Below the pieces are notes generated by a model that did no database searches, had not been told where the DNA came from, and saw nothing but the letters and a program-made list of their open reading frames with translations. From Panopea generosa (Eukaryota; Mollusca; Bivalvia; Adapedonta; Hiatellidae), in the NCBI GenBank assembly GCA_029582155.1, contig CM055895.1, positions 54,378,464-54,442,463 on the forward strand: 64,000 bases of DNA, read 5' to 3'. A program made the translations under genes and the position numbers. Positions 11,684 to 24,680 of the stretch are shown here, one piece after another (positions within the stretch are counted from its first letter, which is position 1; the number at the start of each line of letters is the position of its first letter).

Positions 11684-13869
11684 AGCCAGTGTATGTTGAT
11701 CCAGGTGGCATTATCAAGAATCTTATTCATAACGTATGAAGTAATATAATTATGCAGTACTTACAGGGAGCCAGTGTATGTTGATCCAGGTTACATTATC
11801 AAGAATCTTATTCACAAAGTATGTAGTAATGTCTGCAGTACTTACAGGGAGCCAGTGTACATTGATTCAGGTGGCATTGTCAAGAATCTTATTCACAAAG
11901 TATGTAGTAATGTATGCAGTACTTACAGGGAGCCAGTGTACGTTGATTCAGGTGGCAGTGTCAAGAATCTTATTCACAAAGTATGTAGTAATGTATGCAG
12001 TACTTACAGGGAGCCAGTGTACGTTGATTCAGGTGGCAGTGTCAAGAATCTTATTCACAAAGTATGTAGTAATATATGCAGTACTTACAGGGAGCCAGTG
12101 TATGTTGATTCAGGTGGTACTGTCAAGAATCTTATTCACAAAGTATGTAGTAATGTATGCAGTACTTACAGGGAGCCAGTGTATGTTGATTCAGGTGGCA
12201 TTGTCAAGAATCTTATTCACAAAGTATGTAGTAATGTATGCAGTACTTACAGGGAGCCAGTGTACGTTGATTCAGGTGGCAGTGTCAAGAATCTTATTCA
12301 CAAAGTATGTAGTAATGTATGCAGTACTTACAGGGAGCCAGTGTACGTTGATTCAGGTGGTACTGTCAAGAATCTTATTCACAAAGTATGTAGTAATGTA
12401 TGCAGTACTTACAGGGAGCCAGTGTATGTTGATTCAGGTGGTACTGTCAAGAATCTTATTCACAAAGTATGTAGTAATGTATGCAGTACTTACAGGGAGC
12501 CAGTGTACGTTGATTCAGGTGACAGTGTCAAAAATCTTATTCACAAAGTATGTAGTAATGTATGCAGTACTTACAGGGAGCCAGTGTATGTTGATTCAGG
12601 TGGTACTGTCAAGAATCTTATTCACAAAGTATGTAGTAATGTATGCAGTACTTACAGGGAGCCAGTGTACGTTGATTCAGGTGGTACTGTCAAGAATCTT
12701 ATTCACAAAGTATGTAGTAATGTATGCAGTACTTACAGGGAGCCAGTGTATGTTGATTCAGGTGGTACTGTCAAGAATCTTATTCACAAAGTATGTAGTA
12801 ATGTATGCAGTACTTACAGGGAGCCAGTGTACGTTGATTCAGGTGGTACTGTCAAGAATCTTATTCACAAAGTATGTAGTAATGTATGCAGTACTTACAG
12901 GGAGCCAGTGTATGTTGATTCAGGTGGTACTGTCAAGAATCTTATTCACAAAGTATGTAGTAATGTATGCAGTACTTACAGGGAGCCAGTGTATGTTGAT
13001 TCAGGTGGCATTGTCAAGAATCTTATTCACAAAGTATGTAGTAATGTATGCAGTACTTACAGGGAGCCAGTGTACGTTGATTCAGGTGGCAGTGTCAAGA
13101 ATCTTATTCACAAAGTATGTAGTAATGTATGCAGTACTTACAGGGAGCCAGTGTACGTTGATTCAGGTGGTACTGTCAAGAATCTTATTCACAAAATATG
13201 TAGTAATGTATGCAGTACTTACAGGGAGCCAGTGTATGTTGATTCAGGTGGTACTGTCAATAATCTTATTCACAAAGTATGTAGTAATGTATGCAGTACT
13301 TACAGGGAGCCAGTGTACGTTGATTCAGGTGGCAGTGTCAAGAATCTTATTCACAAAGTATGTAGTAATGTATGCAGTACTTACAGGGAGCCAGTGTACG
13401 TTGATTCAGGTGGTACTGTCAAGAATCTTATTCACAAAGTATGTAGTAATGTATGCAGTACTTACAGGGAGCCAGTGTATGTTGATTCAGGTGGCATTGT
13501 CAAGAATCTTATTCACAAAGTATGTAGTAATGTATGCAGTACTTACAGGGAGCCAGTGTACGTTGATTCAGGTGGCAGTGTCAAGAATCTTATTCAAAAG
13601 TATGTAGTAATATATGCAGTACTTACAGGGAGCCAGTGTACCTTGATTCAGGTGGTACTGTCAAGAATCTTATTCACAAAGTATGTAGTAATATATGCAG
13701 TACTTACAGGGAGCCAGTGTACATTGATTCAGGTGGTACTGTCAAGAATCTTATTCACAAAGTATGTAGTAATGTATGCAGTACTTACAGGGAGCCAGTG
13801 TACCTTGATTCAGGTGGTACTGTCAAGAATCTTATTCACAAAGTATGTAGTAATGTATGCAGTACTTAC
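11684..13869 (-). repeat. 81-bp tandem array made from an exon-intron junction
   Basis: GGGAGCCAGTG recurs every 81 bp from 11766 to 13871 (26 intervals, net change one base), plus a degenerate edge copy at 11684. On the minus strand each unit is the last 53 bases of the exon at 13870-13955 followed by the first 28 bases of its intron, including GTAAGT. The 25 internal copies read TGA where the exon has TGG (Trp); the two lowest-coordinate copies keep TGG. The array lies inside the 3.5-kb intron just downstream of the real exon. Plus-strand frames of 732 and 609 codons over it exist only because 81 is 27 codons. Confidence 0.93.
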
Positions 13870-13955
13870 AGGGAGCCAGTGTATATTGATCCAGGTCGCA
13901 TTATCAAGTATTCTATTCACAACATTCAGTGCATGTTCATTCTTGTCCTTCTCAG
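13870..13955 (-). CDS. Exon of the minus-strand gene; seed of the 81-bp array
   Basis: Acceptor TTTCATTGTAG precedes the exon, and donor GTAAGT follows it. With one base from the previous exon it encodes TEKDKNEHALNVV then NRILDNATWINIHWLP. Phase in is 1 and phase out is 0, matching exons at 27321-27412 and 10380-10416. This is the only unit of the 81-bp series that has the full 86-bp exon with a real acceptor, so it is taken as the functional original. Twenty-six near copies of its 3' end and donor follow it in the intron. Confidence 0.88.
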
Positions 13956-14099
13956 CTACAATGAAAGTATAAAATACACAATCCGGGTATCTATAGTAAT
14001 AGCGAAGTACTGAAAGTATGTGCTGAATGAACTTTCATCATGTTTTATATGTTTGGAAAGTATTTATTTCCATATTAATTGAACCATTTTCTAATAGAG

Positions 14100-17000
14100 T
14101 TTAAGGCCATTTTCAACACATTTCAGTTTATATATGGCATATTAGGTTTTACCAGTGGAGAAATACCTCAGTTTATTTATGGCATATTCAGTTTTACCGA
14201 TGGAGGAATACCTCAGTTTATATATGGCATATTCAGTTTTACCAGTGGAGGAAGACTTCAGGTTATATATGGCATATTCAGTTTTACCGATGGAGGAAGA
14301 CTTCAGGTTATATATGGCATATTGAGTTTTACCAGTGGAGAAAGACCTCAGTTTATATATGGCATATTCAGTTTTACCAGTGGAGGAAGACCTCAGTTTA
14401 TATATGGCATATTCAGTTTTACCGGTGGAGGAAGACCTCAGTTTATATATGGCATATTTAGTTTTACCGGTGGAGGAAGACTTCAGGTTATATATGGCAT
14501 ATTGAGTTTTACCAGTGGAGAAATACCTCAGTTTATATATGGCATATTCAGTTTTACCAGTGGAGAAAGACCTCAGTTTATATATGGCATATTGAGTTTT
14601 ACCGGTGGAGAAAGACCTCAGTTTATATATGGCATATTCAGTTTTACTGGTGGAGGAAGACCTCAGTTTATATATGGCATATTGAGTTTTACCGGTGGAG
14701 GAAGACCTCAGTTTATATATGGCATATTCAGTTTTACCAGTGGAGAAAGACCTCAGTTTATATATGGCATATTCAGTTTTACCAGTGGAGAAAGACCTCA
14801 GTTTATATATGGCATATTCAGTTTTACCAGTGGAGAAATACCTCAGTTTATATATGGCATATTCAGTTTTACCAGTGGAGAAAGACCTCAGTTTATATAT
14901 GGCATATTGAGTTTTACCAGTGGAGAAATACCTCAGTTTATATATGGCATATTCAGTTTTACTGGTGGAGGAAGACCTCAGTTTATATATGGCATATTGA
15001 GTTTTACCGGTGGAGGAAGACCTCAGTTTATATATGGCATATTTAGTTTTACCGGTGGAGGAAGACTTCAGGTTATATATGGCATATTCAGTTTTACCAG
15101 TGGAGAAATACCTCAGTTTATATATGGCATATTCAGTTTTACCAGTGGAGAAAGACCTCAGTTTATATATGGCATATTGAGTTTTACCAGTGGAGAAAGA
15201 CCTCAGTTTATATATGGCATATTGAGTTTTACTGGTGGAGGAAGACCTCAGTTTATATATGGCATATTGAGTTTTACCGGTGGAGGAAGACCTCAGTTTA
15301 TATATGGCATATTCAGTTTTACCGGTGCAGGAAGACATCAGGTTATATATGGCATATTGAGTTTTACCAGTGGAGAAATACCTCAGTTTATATATGGCAT
15401 ATTCAGTTTTACCAGTGGAGAAAGACCTCAGTTTATATATGGCATATTGAGTTTTACCAGTGGAGAAATATCTCAGTTTATATATGGCATATTCAGTTTT
15501 ACTGATGGAGGAATACCTCAGTTTATTTATGGCATATTCAGTTTTACTGATGGAGGAATACCTCAGTTTATATATGGCATATTCAGTTTTACTGGTGGAG
15601 GAAGACCTCAGGTTATATATGGCATATTCAGTTTTACAGGTGGAGGAAGACTTCAGGTTATATATGGCATATTGAGTTTTACCGGTGGAGAAAGACTTCA
15701 GGTTATATATGGCATATTGAGTTTTACCAGTGGAGGTAGACCTAAGTTTATATATGGCATATTGAGTTTTACCAGTGGAGAAAGACTTCAGGTTATATAT
15801 GGCATATTCAGTTTTACCAGTGGAGAAAGACTTCAGGTTATATATGGCATATTCAGTTTTACTGGTGGAGGAAGACCTCAGTTTATATATGGCATATTCA
15901 GTTTTACCAGTGGAGAAATACCTCAGTTTATATATGGCATATTCAGTTTTACCAGTGGAGAAAGACCTCAGTTTATATATGGCATATTCAGTTTTACCAG
16001 TGGAGAAATACCTCAGTTTATATATGGCATATTCAGTTTTACCAGTGGAGAAAGACCTCAGTTTATATATGGCATATTGAGTTTTACCAGTGGAGAAATA
16101 CCTCAGTTTATATATGGCATATTCAGTTTTGCCGGTGGAGGAAGACCTCAGGTTATATATGGCATATTCAGTTTTACAGGTGGAGGAAGACTTCAGGTTA
16201 TATATGGCATATTGAGTTTTACCGGTGGAGAAAGACTTCAGGTTATATATGGCATATTGAGTTTTACCAGTGGAGGTAGACCTAAGTTTATATATGGCAT
16301 ATTGAGTTTTACCAGTGGAGAAAGACTTCAGGTTATATATGGCATATTCAGTTTTACCAGTGGAGAAAGACTTCAGGTTATATATGGCATATTCAGTTTT
16401 ACTGGTGGAGGAAGACCTCAGTTTATATATGGCATATTCAGTTTTACCAGTGGAGAAATACCTCAGTTTATATATGGCATATTCAATTTTACCAGAGGAG
16501 AAAGACCTCAGTTTATATATGGCATATTCAGTTTTACCAGTGGAGAAATACCTCAGTTTATATATGGCATATTCAGTTTTACCAGTGGAGGAAGACCTCA
16601 GTTTATATATGGCATATTGAGTTTTACCGGTGGAGGAAGACTTCAGGTTATATATGGCATATTGAGTTTTACCGGTGGAGGAAGACCTCAGTTTATATAT
16701 GGCATATTTAGTTTTACCGGTGGAGGAAGACTTCAGGTTATATATGGCATATTGAGTTTTACCAGTGGAGAAAGACCTCAGTTTATATATGGCATATTCA
16801 GTTTTACCAGTGGAGGAAGACCTCAGTTTATATAAGGCATATTGAGTTTTACCGGTGGAGGAAGACCTCAGGTTATATATGGCATATTTAGTTTTACCGG
16901 TGGAGGAAGACCTCAGGTTATATATGGCATATTCAGTTTTACCGGTGGAGGAAGACCTCAGTTTATACATGGCATATTTAGTTTTACAGGTGGAGGAAGA

Positions 17001-20000
17001 CTTCAGGTTATATATGGCATATTCAGTTTTACCAGTGGAGAAAGACCTCAGTTTATATATGGCATATTGAGTTTTACCAGTGGAGAAATACCTCAGTTTA
17101 TATATGGCATATTCAGTTTTACTGATGGAGGAATACCTCAGTTTATTTATGGCATATTCAGTTTTACTGATGGAGGAATACCTCAGTTTATATATGGCAT
17201 ATTCAGTTTCACCGGTGGAGGAAGACCTCAGGTTATATATGGCATATTCAGTTTTACAGGTGGAGGAAGACTTCAGGTTATATATGGCATATTGAGTTTT
17301 ACCAGTGGAGGTAGACCTAAGTTTATATATGGCATATTGAGTTTTACCAGTGGAGAAAGACTTCAGGTTATATATGGCATATTCAGTTTTACCAGTGGAG
17401 AAAGACTTCAGGTTATATATGGCATATTCAGTTTTACTGGTGGAGGAAGACCTCAGTTTATATATGGCATATTCAGTTTTACCAGTGGAGAAATACCTCA
17501 GTTTATATATGGCATATTCAGTTTTACCAGTGGAGAAAGACCTCAGTTTATATATGGCATATTCAGTTTTACCAGTGGAGAAATACCTCAGTTTATATAT
17601 GGCATATTCAGTTTTACCAGTGGAGAAAGACCTCAGTTTATATATGGCATATTGAGTTTTACCAGTGGAGAAATACCTCAGTTTATATATGGCATATTCA
17701 GTTTTACTGATGGAGGAATACCTCAGTTTATTTATGGCATATTCAGTTTTACTGATGGAGGAATACCTCAGTTTATATATGGCATATTCAGTTTTACCGG
17801 TGGAGGAAGACCTCAGGTTATATATGGCATATTCAGTTTTACAGGTGGAGGAAGACTTCAGGTTATATATGGCATATTGAGTTTTACCGGTGGAGAAAGA
17901 CTTCAGGTTATATATGGCATATTCAGTTTTACCAGTGGAGGTAGACCTAAGTTTATATATGGCATATTGAGTTTTACTGGTGGAGAAAGACTTCAGGTTA
18001 TATATGGCATATTCAGTTTTACCAGTGGAGAAAGACTTCAGGTTATATATGGCATATTCAGTTTTACTGGTGGAGGAAGACCTCAGTTTATATATGGCAT
18101 ATTCAGTTTTACTAGTGGAGGAAGACCCCAGGATGAATCTCAGCATATTGAGTTTTACCGGTGGAAGAAGACCTCAGGTTATATATGGTATATTCAGTTT
18201 TACCGGTGGAGGAAGACCTCAGGTTATATATGGCATATTCAGTTTTACCGGTGGAGGAAGACTTCAGGTTATATATGGCATATTGAGTTTTACCGGTGGA
18301 GAAAGACTTCAGGTTATATATGGCATATTGAGTTTTACCAGTGGAGGTAGACCTCAGTTTATATATGGCATATTGAGTTTTACCAGTGGAGAAAGACTTC
18401 AGGTTATATATGGCATATTCAGTTTTACCAGTGGAGAAAGACTTCAGGTTATATATGGCATATTCAGTTTTACTGGTGGAGGAAGACCTCAGTTTATATA
18501 TGGCATATTCAGTTTTACTGGTGGAGGAAGACCCCAGGATGAATCTCAGCATATTGAGTTTTACTGGTGGAGGAAGACCCCAGGATGAATCCCAGCATAT
18601 TGAGTTTTACTGGTGGAGGAAGACCACAGGATGAATCTCAGCATATTGAGTTTTACCGGTGGAGGAAGACCACAGGATGAATCTCAGCATATTCAGTTTT
18701 ACTGGTGGAGGAAGACCACAGGATGAATCTCAGCATATTGAGTTTTACTGGCGGAGGAAGACCACAGGATGAATCTCAGCATATTGAGTTTTACTGGTGG
18801 AGGAAGACTACAGGATGAATCTCAGCATATTGAGTTTTACTGGCGGAGGAAGACCACAGGATGAATCTCAGCATATTGAGTTTCACCGGTGGAGGAAGAC
18901 CACAGGATGAATCTCAGCATATTAAGTTTTACCGGTGGAGGAAGACCACAGGATGAATCTCAACAAATTGAGTTTTACCGGTGGAGGAAGACTACAGGAT
19001 GAATCTCAGCATATTGAGTTTTACCGGTGGAGGAAGACCCCAGGATGAATCTCAGGTTATATATGGCATATTGAGTTTTACCAGTGGAGGTAGACCTCAG
19101 GTTATATATGGCATATTGAGTTTTACCGGTGGAGGAAGACCTCAGTTTATATATGGCATATTGAGTTTTACCAGTGGAGAAAGACTATTGGTTATATATT
19201 GCATATTCAGTTTTACCAGTGGAGAAAGACTTCAGGTTATATATGGCATATTCAGTTTTACTGGTGGAGGAAGACCTCAGTTTATATATGGCATATTCAG
19301 TTTTACTGGTGGAGGAAGACCCCAGGATGAATCTCAGCATATTGAGTTTTACTGGTGGAGGAAGACCTCAGGTTATATATGGCATATTGAGTTTTACCAG
19401 TGGAGAAAGACTTCAGGTTATATATGGCATATTCAGTTTTACTGGTGGAGGAAGACCTCAGTTTATATATGGCATATTCAGTTTTACTGGTGGAGGAAGA
19501 CCCCAGGATGAATCTCAGCATATTGAGTTTTACCGGTGGAAGAAGACCTCAGGTTATATATGGCATATTCAGTTTTACTGGTGGAGGAAGACCCCAGGAT
19601 GAATCCCAGCATATTGAGTTTTACTGGTGGAGGAAGACCACAGGATGAATCTCAGCATATTGAGATTTACCGGTGGAGGAAGACCACAGGATGAATCTCA
19701 GCATATTCAGTTTTACCAGTGGAGGAAGACCACAGGATGAATCTCAGCATATTGAGTTTTACTGGCGGAGGAAGACCACAGGATGAATCTCAGCATATTG
19801 AGTTTTACTGGTGGAGGAAGACCACAGGATGAATCTCAGCATATTGAGTTTTACTGGCAGAGGAAGACCACAGGATGAATCTCAGCATATTGAGTTTCAC
19901 CGGTGGAGGAAGACCACAGGATGAATCTCAGCATATTGAGTTTTACCGGTGGAGGAAGACCACAGGATGAATCTCAGCTTATTGAGTTTTACCGGTGGAG

Positions 20001-23000
20001 GAAGACTACAGGATGAATCTCAGCATATTGAGTTTTACCGGTGGAGGAAGACCCCAGGATGAATCTCAGGTTATATATGGCATATTGAGTTTTACCAGTG
20101 GAGGTAGACCTCAGGTTATATATGGCATATTGAGTTTTACCGGTGGAGGAAGACCTCAGTTTATTTATGGCATATTGAGTTTTACCAGTGGAGAAAGACT
20201 ATTGGTTATATATTGCATATTCAGTTTTACCAGTGGAGAAAGACTTCAGGTTATATATGGCATATTCAGTTTTACTGGTGGAGGAAGACCTCAGTTTATA
20301 TATGGCATATTCAGTTTTACTGGTGGAGGAAGACCCCAGGATGAATCTCAGCATATTGAGTTTTACTGGTGGAGGAAGACCTCAGGTTATATATGGCATA
20401 TTGAGTTTTACCAGTGGAGAAAGACTTCAGGTTATATATGGCATATTCAGTTTTACTGGTGGAGGAAGACCTCAGTTTATATATGGCATATTCAGTTTTA
20501 CTGGTGGAGGAAGACCCCAGGATGAATCTCAGCATATTGAGTTTTACCGGTGGAAGAAGACCTCAGGTTATATATGGCATATTCAGTTTTATTGGTGGAG
20601 GAAGACCCCAGGATGAATCCCAGCATATTGAGTTTTACTGGTGGAGGAAGACCACAGGATGAATCTCAGCATATTGAGATTTACCGGTGGAGGAAGACCA
20701 CAGGATGAATCTCAGCATATTCAGTTTTACTGGTGGAGGAAGACCACAGGATGAATCTCAGCATATTGAGTTTTACTGGCGGAGGAAGAACACAGGATGA
20801 ATCTCAGCATATTGAGTTTTACTGGTGGAGGAAGACCACAGGATGAATCTCAGCATATTGAGTTTTACTGGCGGAGGAAGACCACAGGATGAATCTCAGC
20901 ATATTGAGTTTCACCGGTGGAGGAAGACCACAGGATGAATCTCAGCATATTGAGTTTTACCAGTGGAGGAAGACCACAGGATGAATCTCAGCATATTGAG
21001 TTTTACCGGTGGAGGAAGACTACAGGATGAATCTCAGCATATTGAGTTTTACCGGTGGAGGAAGACCCCAGGATGAATCTCAGGTTATATATGGCATATT
21101 GAGTTTTACCAGTGGAGGTAGACCTCAGGTTATAAATGGCATATTGAGTTTTACCGGTGGAGGAAGACCTCAGTTTATATATGGCATATTGAGTTTTACC
21201 AGTGGAGAAAGACTATTGGTTATATATTGCATATTCAGTTTTACCAGTGGAGAAAGACTTCAGGTTATATATGGCATATTCAGTTTTACTGGTGGAGGAA
21301 GACCTCAGTTTATATATGGCATATTCAGTTTTACTGGTTGAGGAAGACCCCAGGATGAATCTCAGCATATTGAGTTTTACTGGTGGAGGAAGACCTCAGG
21401 TTATATATGGCATATTGAGTTTTACCAGTGGAGAAAGACTTCAGGTTATATATGGCATATTCAGTTTTACTGGTGGAGGAAGACCTCAGTTTATATATGG
21501 CATATTCAGTTTTACTGGTGGAGGAAGACCCCAGGATGAATCTCAGCATATTGAGTTTTACCGGTGGAAGAAGACCTCAGGTTATATATGGCATATTCAG
21601 TTTTACTGGTGGAGGAAGACCCCAGGATGAATCCCAGCATATTGAGTTTTACTGGTGGAGGAAGACCACAGGATGAATCTCAGCATATTGAGATTTACCG
21701 GTGGAGGAAGACCACAGGATGAATCTCAGCATATTCAGTTTTACTGGTGGAGGAAGACCACAGGATGAATCTCAGCATATTGAGTTTTACTGGCGGAGGA
21801 AGAACACAGGATGAATCTCAGCATATTGAGTTTTACTGGTGGAGGAAGACCACAGGATGAATCTCAGCATATTGAGTTTTACTGGCGGAGGAAGACCACA
21901 GGATGAATCTCAGCATATTGAGTTTCACCGGTGGAGGAAGACCACAGGATGAATCTCAGCATATTGAGTTTTACCGGTGGAGGAAGACCCCAGGATGAAT
22001 CTCAGGTTATATATGGCATATTGAGTTTTACCAGTGGAGGTAGACCTCAGGTTATAAATGGCATATTGAGTTTTACCGGTGGAGGAAGACCTCAGTTTAT
22101 ATATGGCATATTGAGTTTTACCAGTGGAGAAAGACTATTGGTTATATATTGCATATTCAGTTTTACCAGTGGAGAAAGACTTCAGGTTATATATGGCATA
22201 TTGAGTTTTACTGGTGGAGGAAGACCTCAGGTTATATATGGCATATTGAGTTTTACCAGTGGAGAAAGACTTCAGGTTATATATGGCATATTCAGTTTTA
22301 CTGGTGGAGGAAGACCTCAGTTTATATATGGCATATTCAGTTTTACTGGTGGAGGAAGACCCCAGGATGAATCTCAGCATATTGAGTTTTACCGGTGGAA
22401 GAAGACCTCAGGTTATATATGGCATATTCAGTTTTACTGGTGGAGGAAGACCCCAGGATGAATCCCAGCATATTGAGTTTTACTGGTGGAGGAAGACCAC
22501 AGGATGAATCTCAGCATATTGAGATTTACCGGTGGAGGAAGACCACAGGATGAATCTCAGCATATTCAGTTTTACTGGTGGAGGAAGACCCCAGGATGAA
22601 TCTCAGCATATTGAGTTTTACTGGCGGAGGAAGAACACAGGATGAATCTCAGCATATTGAGTTTTACTGGTGGAGGAAGACCACAGGATGAATCTCAGCA
22701 TATTGAGTTTTACTGGCGGAGGAAGACCACAGGATGAATCTCAGCATATTGAGTTTCACCGGTGGAGGAAGACCACAGGATGAATCTAAGCATATTGAGT
22801 TTTACCGGTGGAGGAAGACCACAGGATGAATCTCAGCATATTGAGTTTTACCGGTGGAGGAAGACTACAGGATGAATCTCAGCATATTGAGTTTTACCGG
22901 TGGAGGAAGACCCCAGGATGAATCTCAGGTTATATATGGCATATTGAGTTTTACCAGTGGAGGTAGACCTCAGGTTATAAATGGCATATTGAGTTTTACC

Positions 23001-23590
23001 GGTGGAGGAAGACCTCAGTTTATATATGGCATATTGAGTTTTACCAGTGGAGAAAGACTATTGGTTATATATTGCATATTCAGTTTTACCAGTGGAGAAA
23101 GACTTCAGGTTATATATGGCATATTCAGTTTTACTGGTGGAGGAAGACCTCAGTTTATATATGGCATATTCAGTTTTACTGGTGGAGGAAGACCACAGGA
23201 TGAATCTCAGCATATTCAGTTTTACTGATGGAGGAAGACCCCAGGATGAATCCCAGCATATTGAGTTTTACTGGTGGAGGAAGACCACAGGATGAATCTC
23301 AGCATATTCAGTTTTACCAGTGGAGGAAGACCCCAGGATGAATCTCAACATATTGAGTTTTACTGGTGGAGGAAGACCCCAGGATGAATCTCAGCATATT
23401 CAGTTTTACCAGTGGAGGAAGACCCCAGGATGAATATCAGCATATTCAGTTTTACCGGTGGAGGAAGACCACAGGATGAATCTCAGCATATTGAGTTTTA
23501 CCGGTGGAGGAAAACCCCAGGATGAATCTCAGCATATTGAGTTTTACCGGTGGAGGATGACCCCAGGATGAATCTCAGTAGAACCATCGT
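14100..23590 (-). repeat. 9.5-kb 45/46-bp minisatellite inside a SINE-A copy
   Basis: From 14156 to 18116 the motif spacing is exactly 88 x 45 bp with no net indel. Unit landmarks are TATATATGGCATATT, AGTTTTACC and GTGGAGAAAGACC. After 18120 a 46-bp variant with CAGGATGAATCTCAGCATA is interspersed. The left edge (TTTTCAACACATTTCAG) and right edge (GATGAATCTCAGTAGAACCA) match the two sides of the same internal segment in SINE-A copies at 58905 and 54470, so the array grew inside a SINE. It sits in the 13.4-kb intron of the minus-strand gene. Frames of 918, 502 and 1334 codons reflect the 15-codon period. Confidence 0.92.
18120..23580. repeat. Higher-order repeat within the 45/46-bp array, ~1 kb units
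   Basis: The unique monomer variant GAAAGACTATTGG occurs at about 19183, 20197, 21211, 22133 and 23056 (position of GACT), so spacings are 1014, 1014, 922 and 923 bp. Each block has the same order of 45-bp and 46-bp monomers and a ~57-bp hybrid joining CAGGATGAATCTCAG to GTTATATATGG. The two shorter blocks lack about two monomers. Confidence 0.88.
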
Positions 23591-23599
23591 CCTTTCATT

Positions 23600-24430
23600 T
23601 CATTTTTATTTAAATGATTCATGTTTGTTCCAGTAAGATTAACAGCATACCAATTACTTGTATCTTTTATCTATCTGAATATAACGTGTATCAATAGTAA
23701 CAGATTTGTCATCAGTTGTCAACCCATCAGCAAATCATGTAATACAAGGTCAGTTTAGTATTCAGTATTTCAGTAATGCCATACTCTCCTGACTAAAGGT
23801 TGTGGTTGATTGACAGGTCCGTTAGTACTTTTGCTGATATTATGCATTATGACTGCCTCAGGCAATGCTACAACCAGGAAGATACACCACTAATATCATG
23901 ATCTGCCATACCACATGTACAATCATGAATGAATACAGACACGTGTATAGTACATGGACTACTTTATAATATATAAGGTAAACTGGATTTTTTTTCTGTT
24001 TATATAATTTTGGACATTTTTTTCAAATATATACATAAACTACACACACATTTACAGCAAAGTACAGTAACCATCAAATGCTCTGTCTTGCATGTAAAAT
24101 TACCTTTTCTCACACAAGTCCTATATATCGATAGTATTATATGTATGTGTATGAGTAAGAAAGGCAGTTTTCAGGCATTTCATCATTTGAAATCCTTTTT
24201 TAAAATAAGCTGTTAATGGGATTTTTCAAAACCTTTAAATTGGCTAAAAACATTTTTTTCCAATAATATCATACCTTTATGTACTCCTGATATACTGCCG
24301 GTAATAACTGTGCATTATGATTTAGTATTCGTTTATTTTAAATTGAAACAAGTACATGTGTGCAGTTAAAGAATAAGAACTACAATAGTGGTAATGATGT
24401 GAATGATGTGGTACATACAGGATATTCTAT
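23600..24430. other. Intron sequence with no recognised feature
   Basis: AT-rich, within the 13.4-kb intron of the minus-strand gene. Short frames (for example 24010-24216) have no support. Confidence 0.45.
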
Positions 24431-24489
24431 ACTCTAGAAACACTTTCAGTCTGCTGAGACTGGAATTTGAATCTTTCAAGTTCAATTGA

Positions 24490-24680
24490 TGCTAATTTAT
24501 TTTAGCTTATTTGCGGAGAAAGCTCAAAGCTTAAATAAACCACTCTTGAGTCCACTTCTAGGGTAGGACCAATATTGTCAGAGTGTGTTTCTTTTAGAGG
24601 CATCGAGTTGAAGTGGAGATTAAATCAGCAACATCTAGCGTAAGTGGACAACACTTTGTCCACTACCTTACCCTCTCTCT
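24490..24680 (+). repeat. Dispersed repeat shared with 55590-55690
   Basis: GAAAGCTCAAAGCTT, TCTTGAGTCC and a run of ACCAATATTGTCAGAGTG correspond to GAAAGTTCAAAGCTTT, TCTTGAGTCC and ACCAACACTC at 55600-55680. The copies are diverged and the family is not named. Confidence 0.5.

Noticed and set aside
11774..14013. Plus-strand frames of 732, 609 and 125 codons with a 27-residue repeat
   Set aside because: They run antisense over the exon-derived 81-bp array; 81 is 27 codons, so frames stay open by arithmetic. Two overlapping frames being open at once argues against coding.
14079..23295. Long repetitive frames on both strands (918, 502, 1334 codons and many of 70-200)
   Set aside because: All follow from the 45-bp unit inside a SINE. 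They fragment as soon as the 46-bp variant enters after 18.1 kb, and no splice links to real exons are seen.
14100..23590. CRISPR-like array
   Set aside because: Units are contiguous without unique spacers, the setting is eukaryotic, and no cas genes are present.
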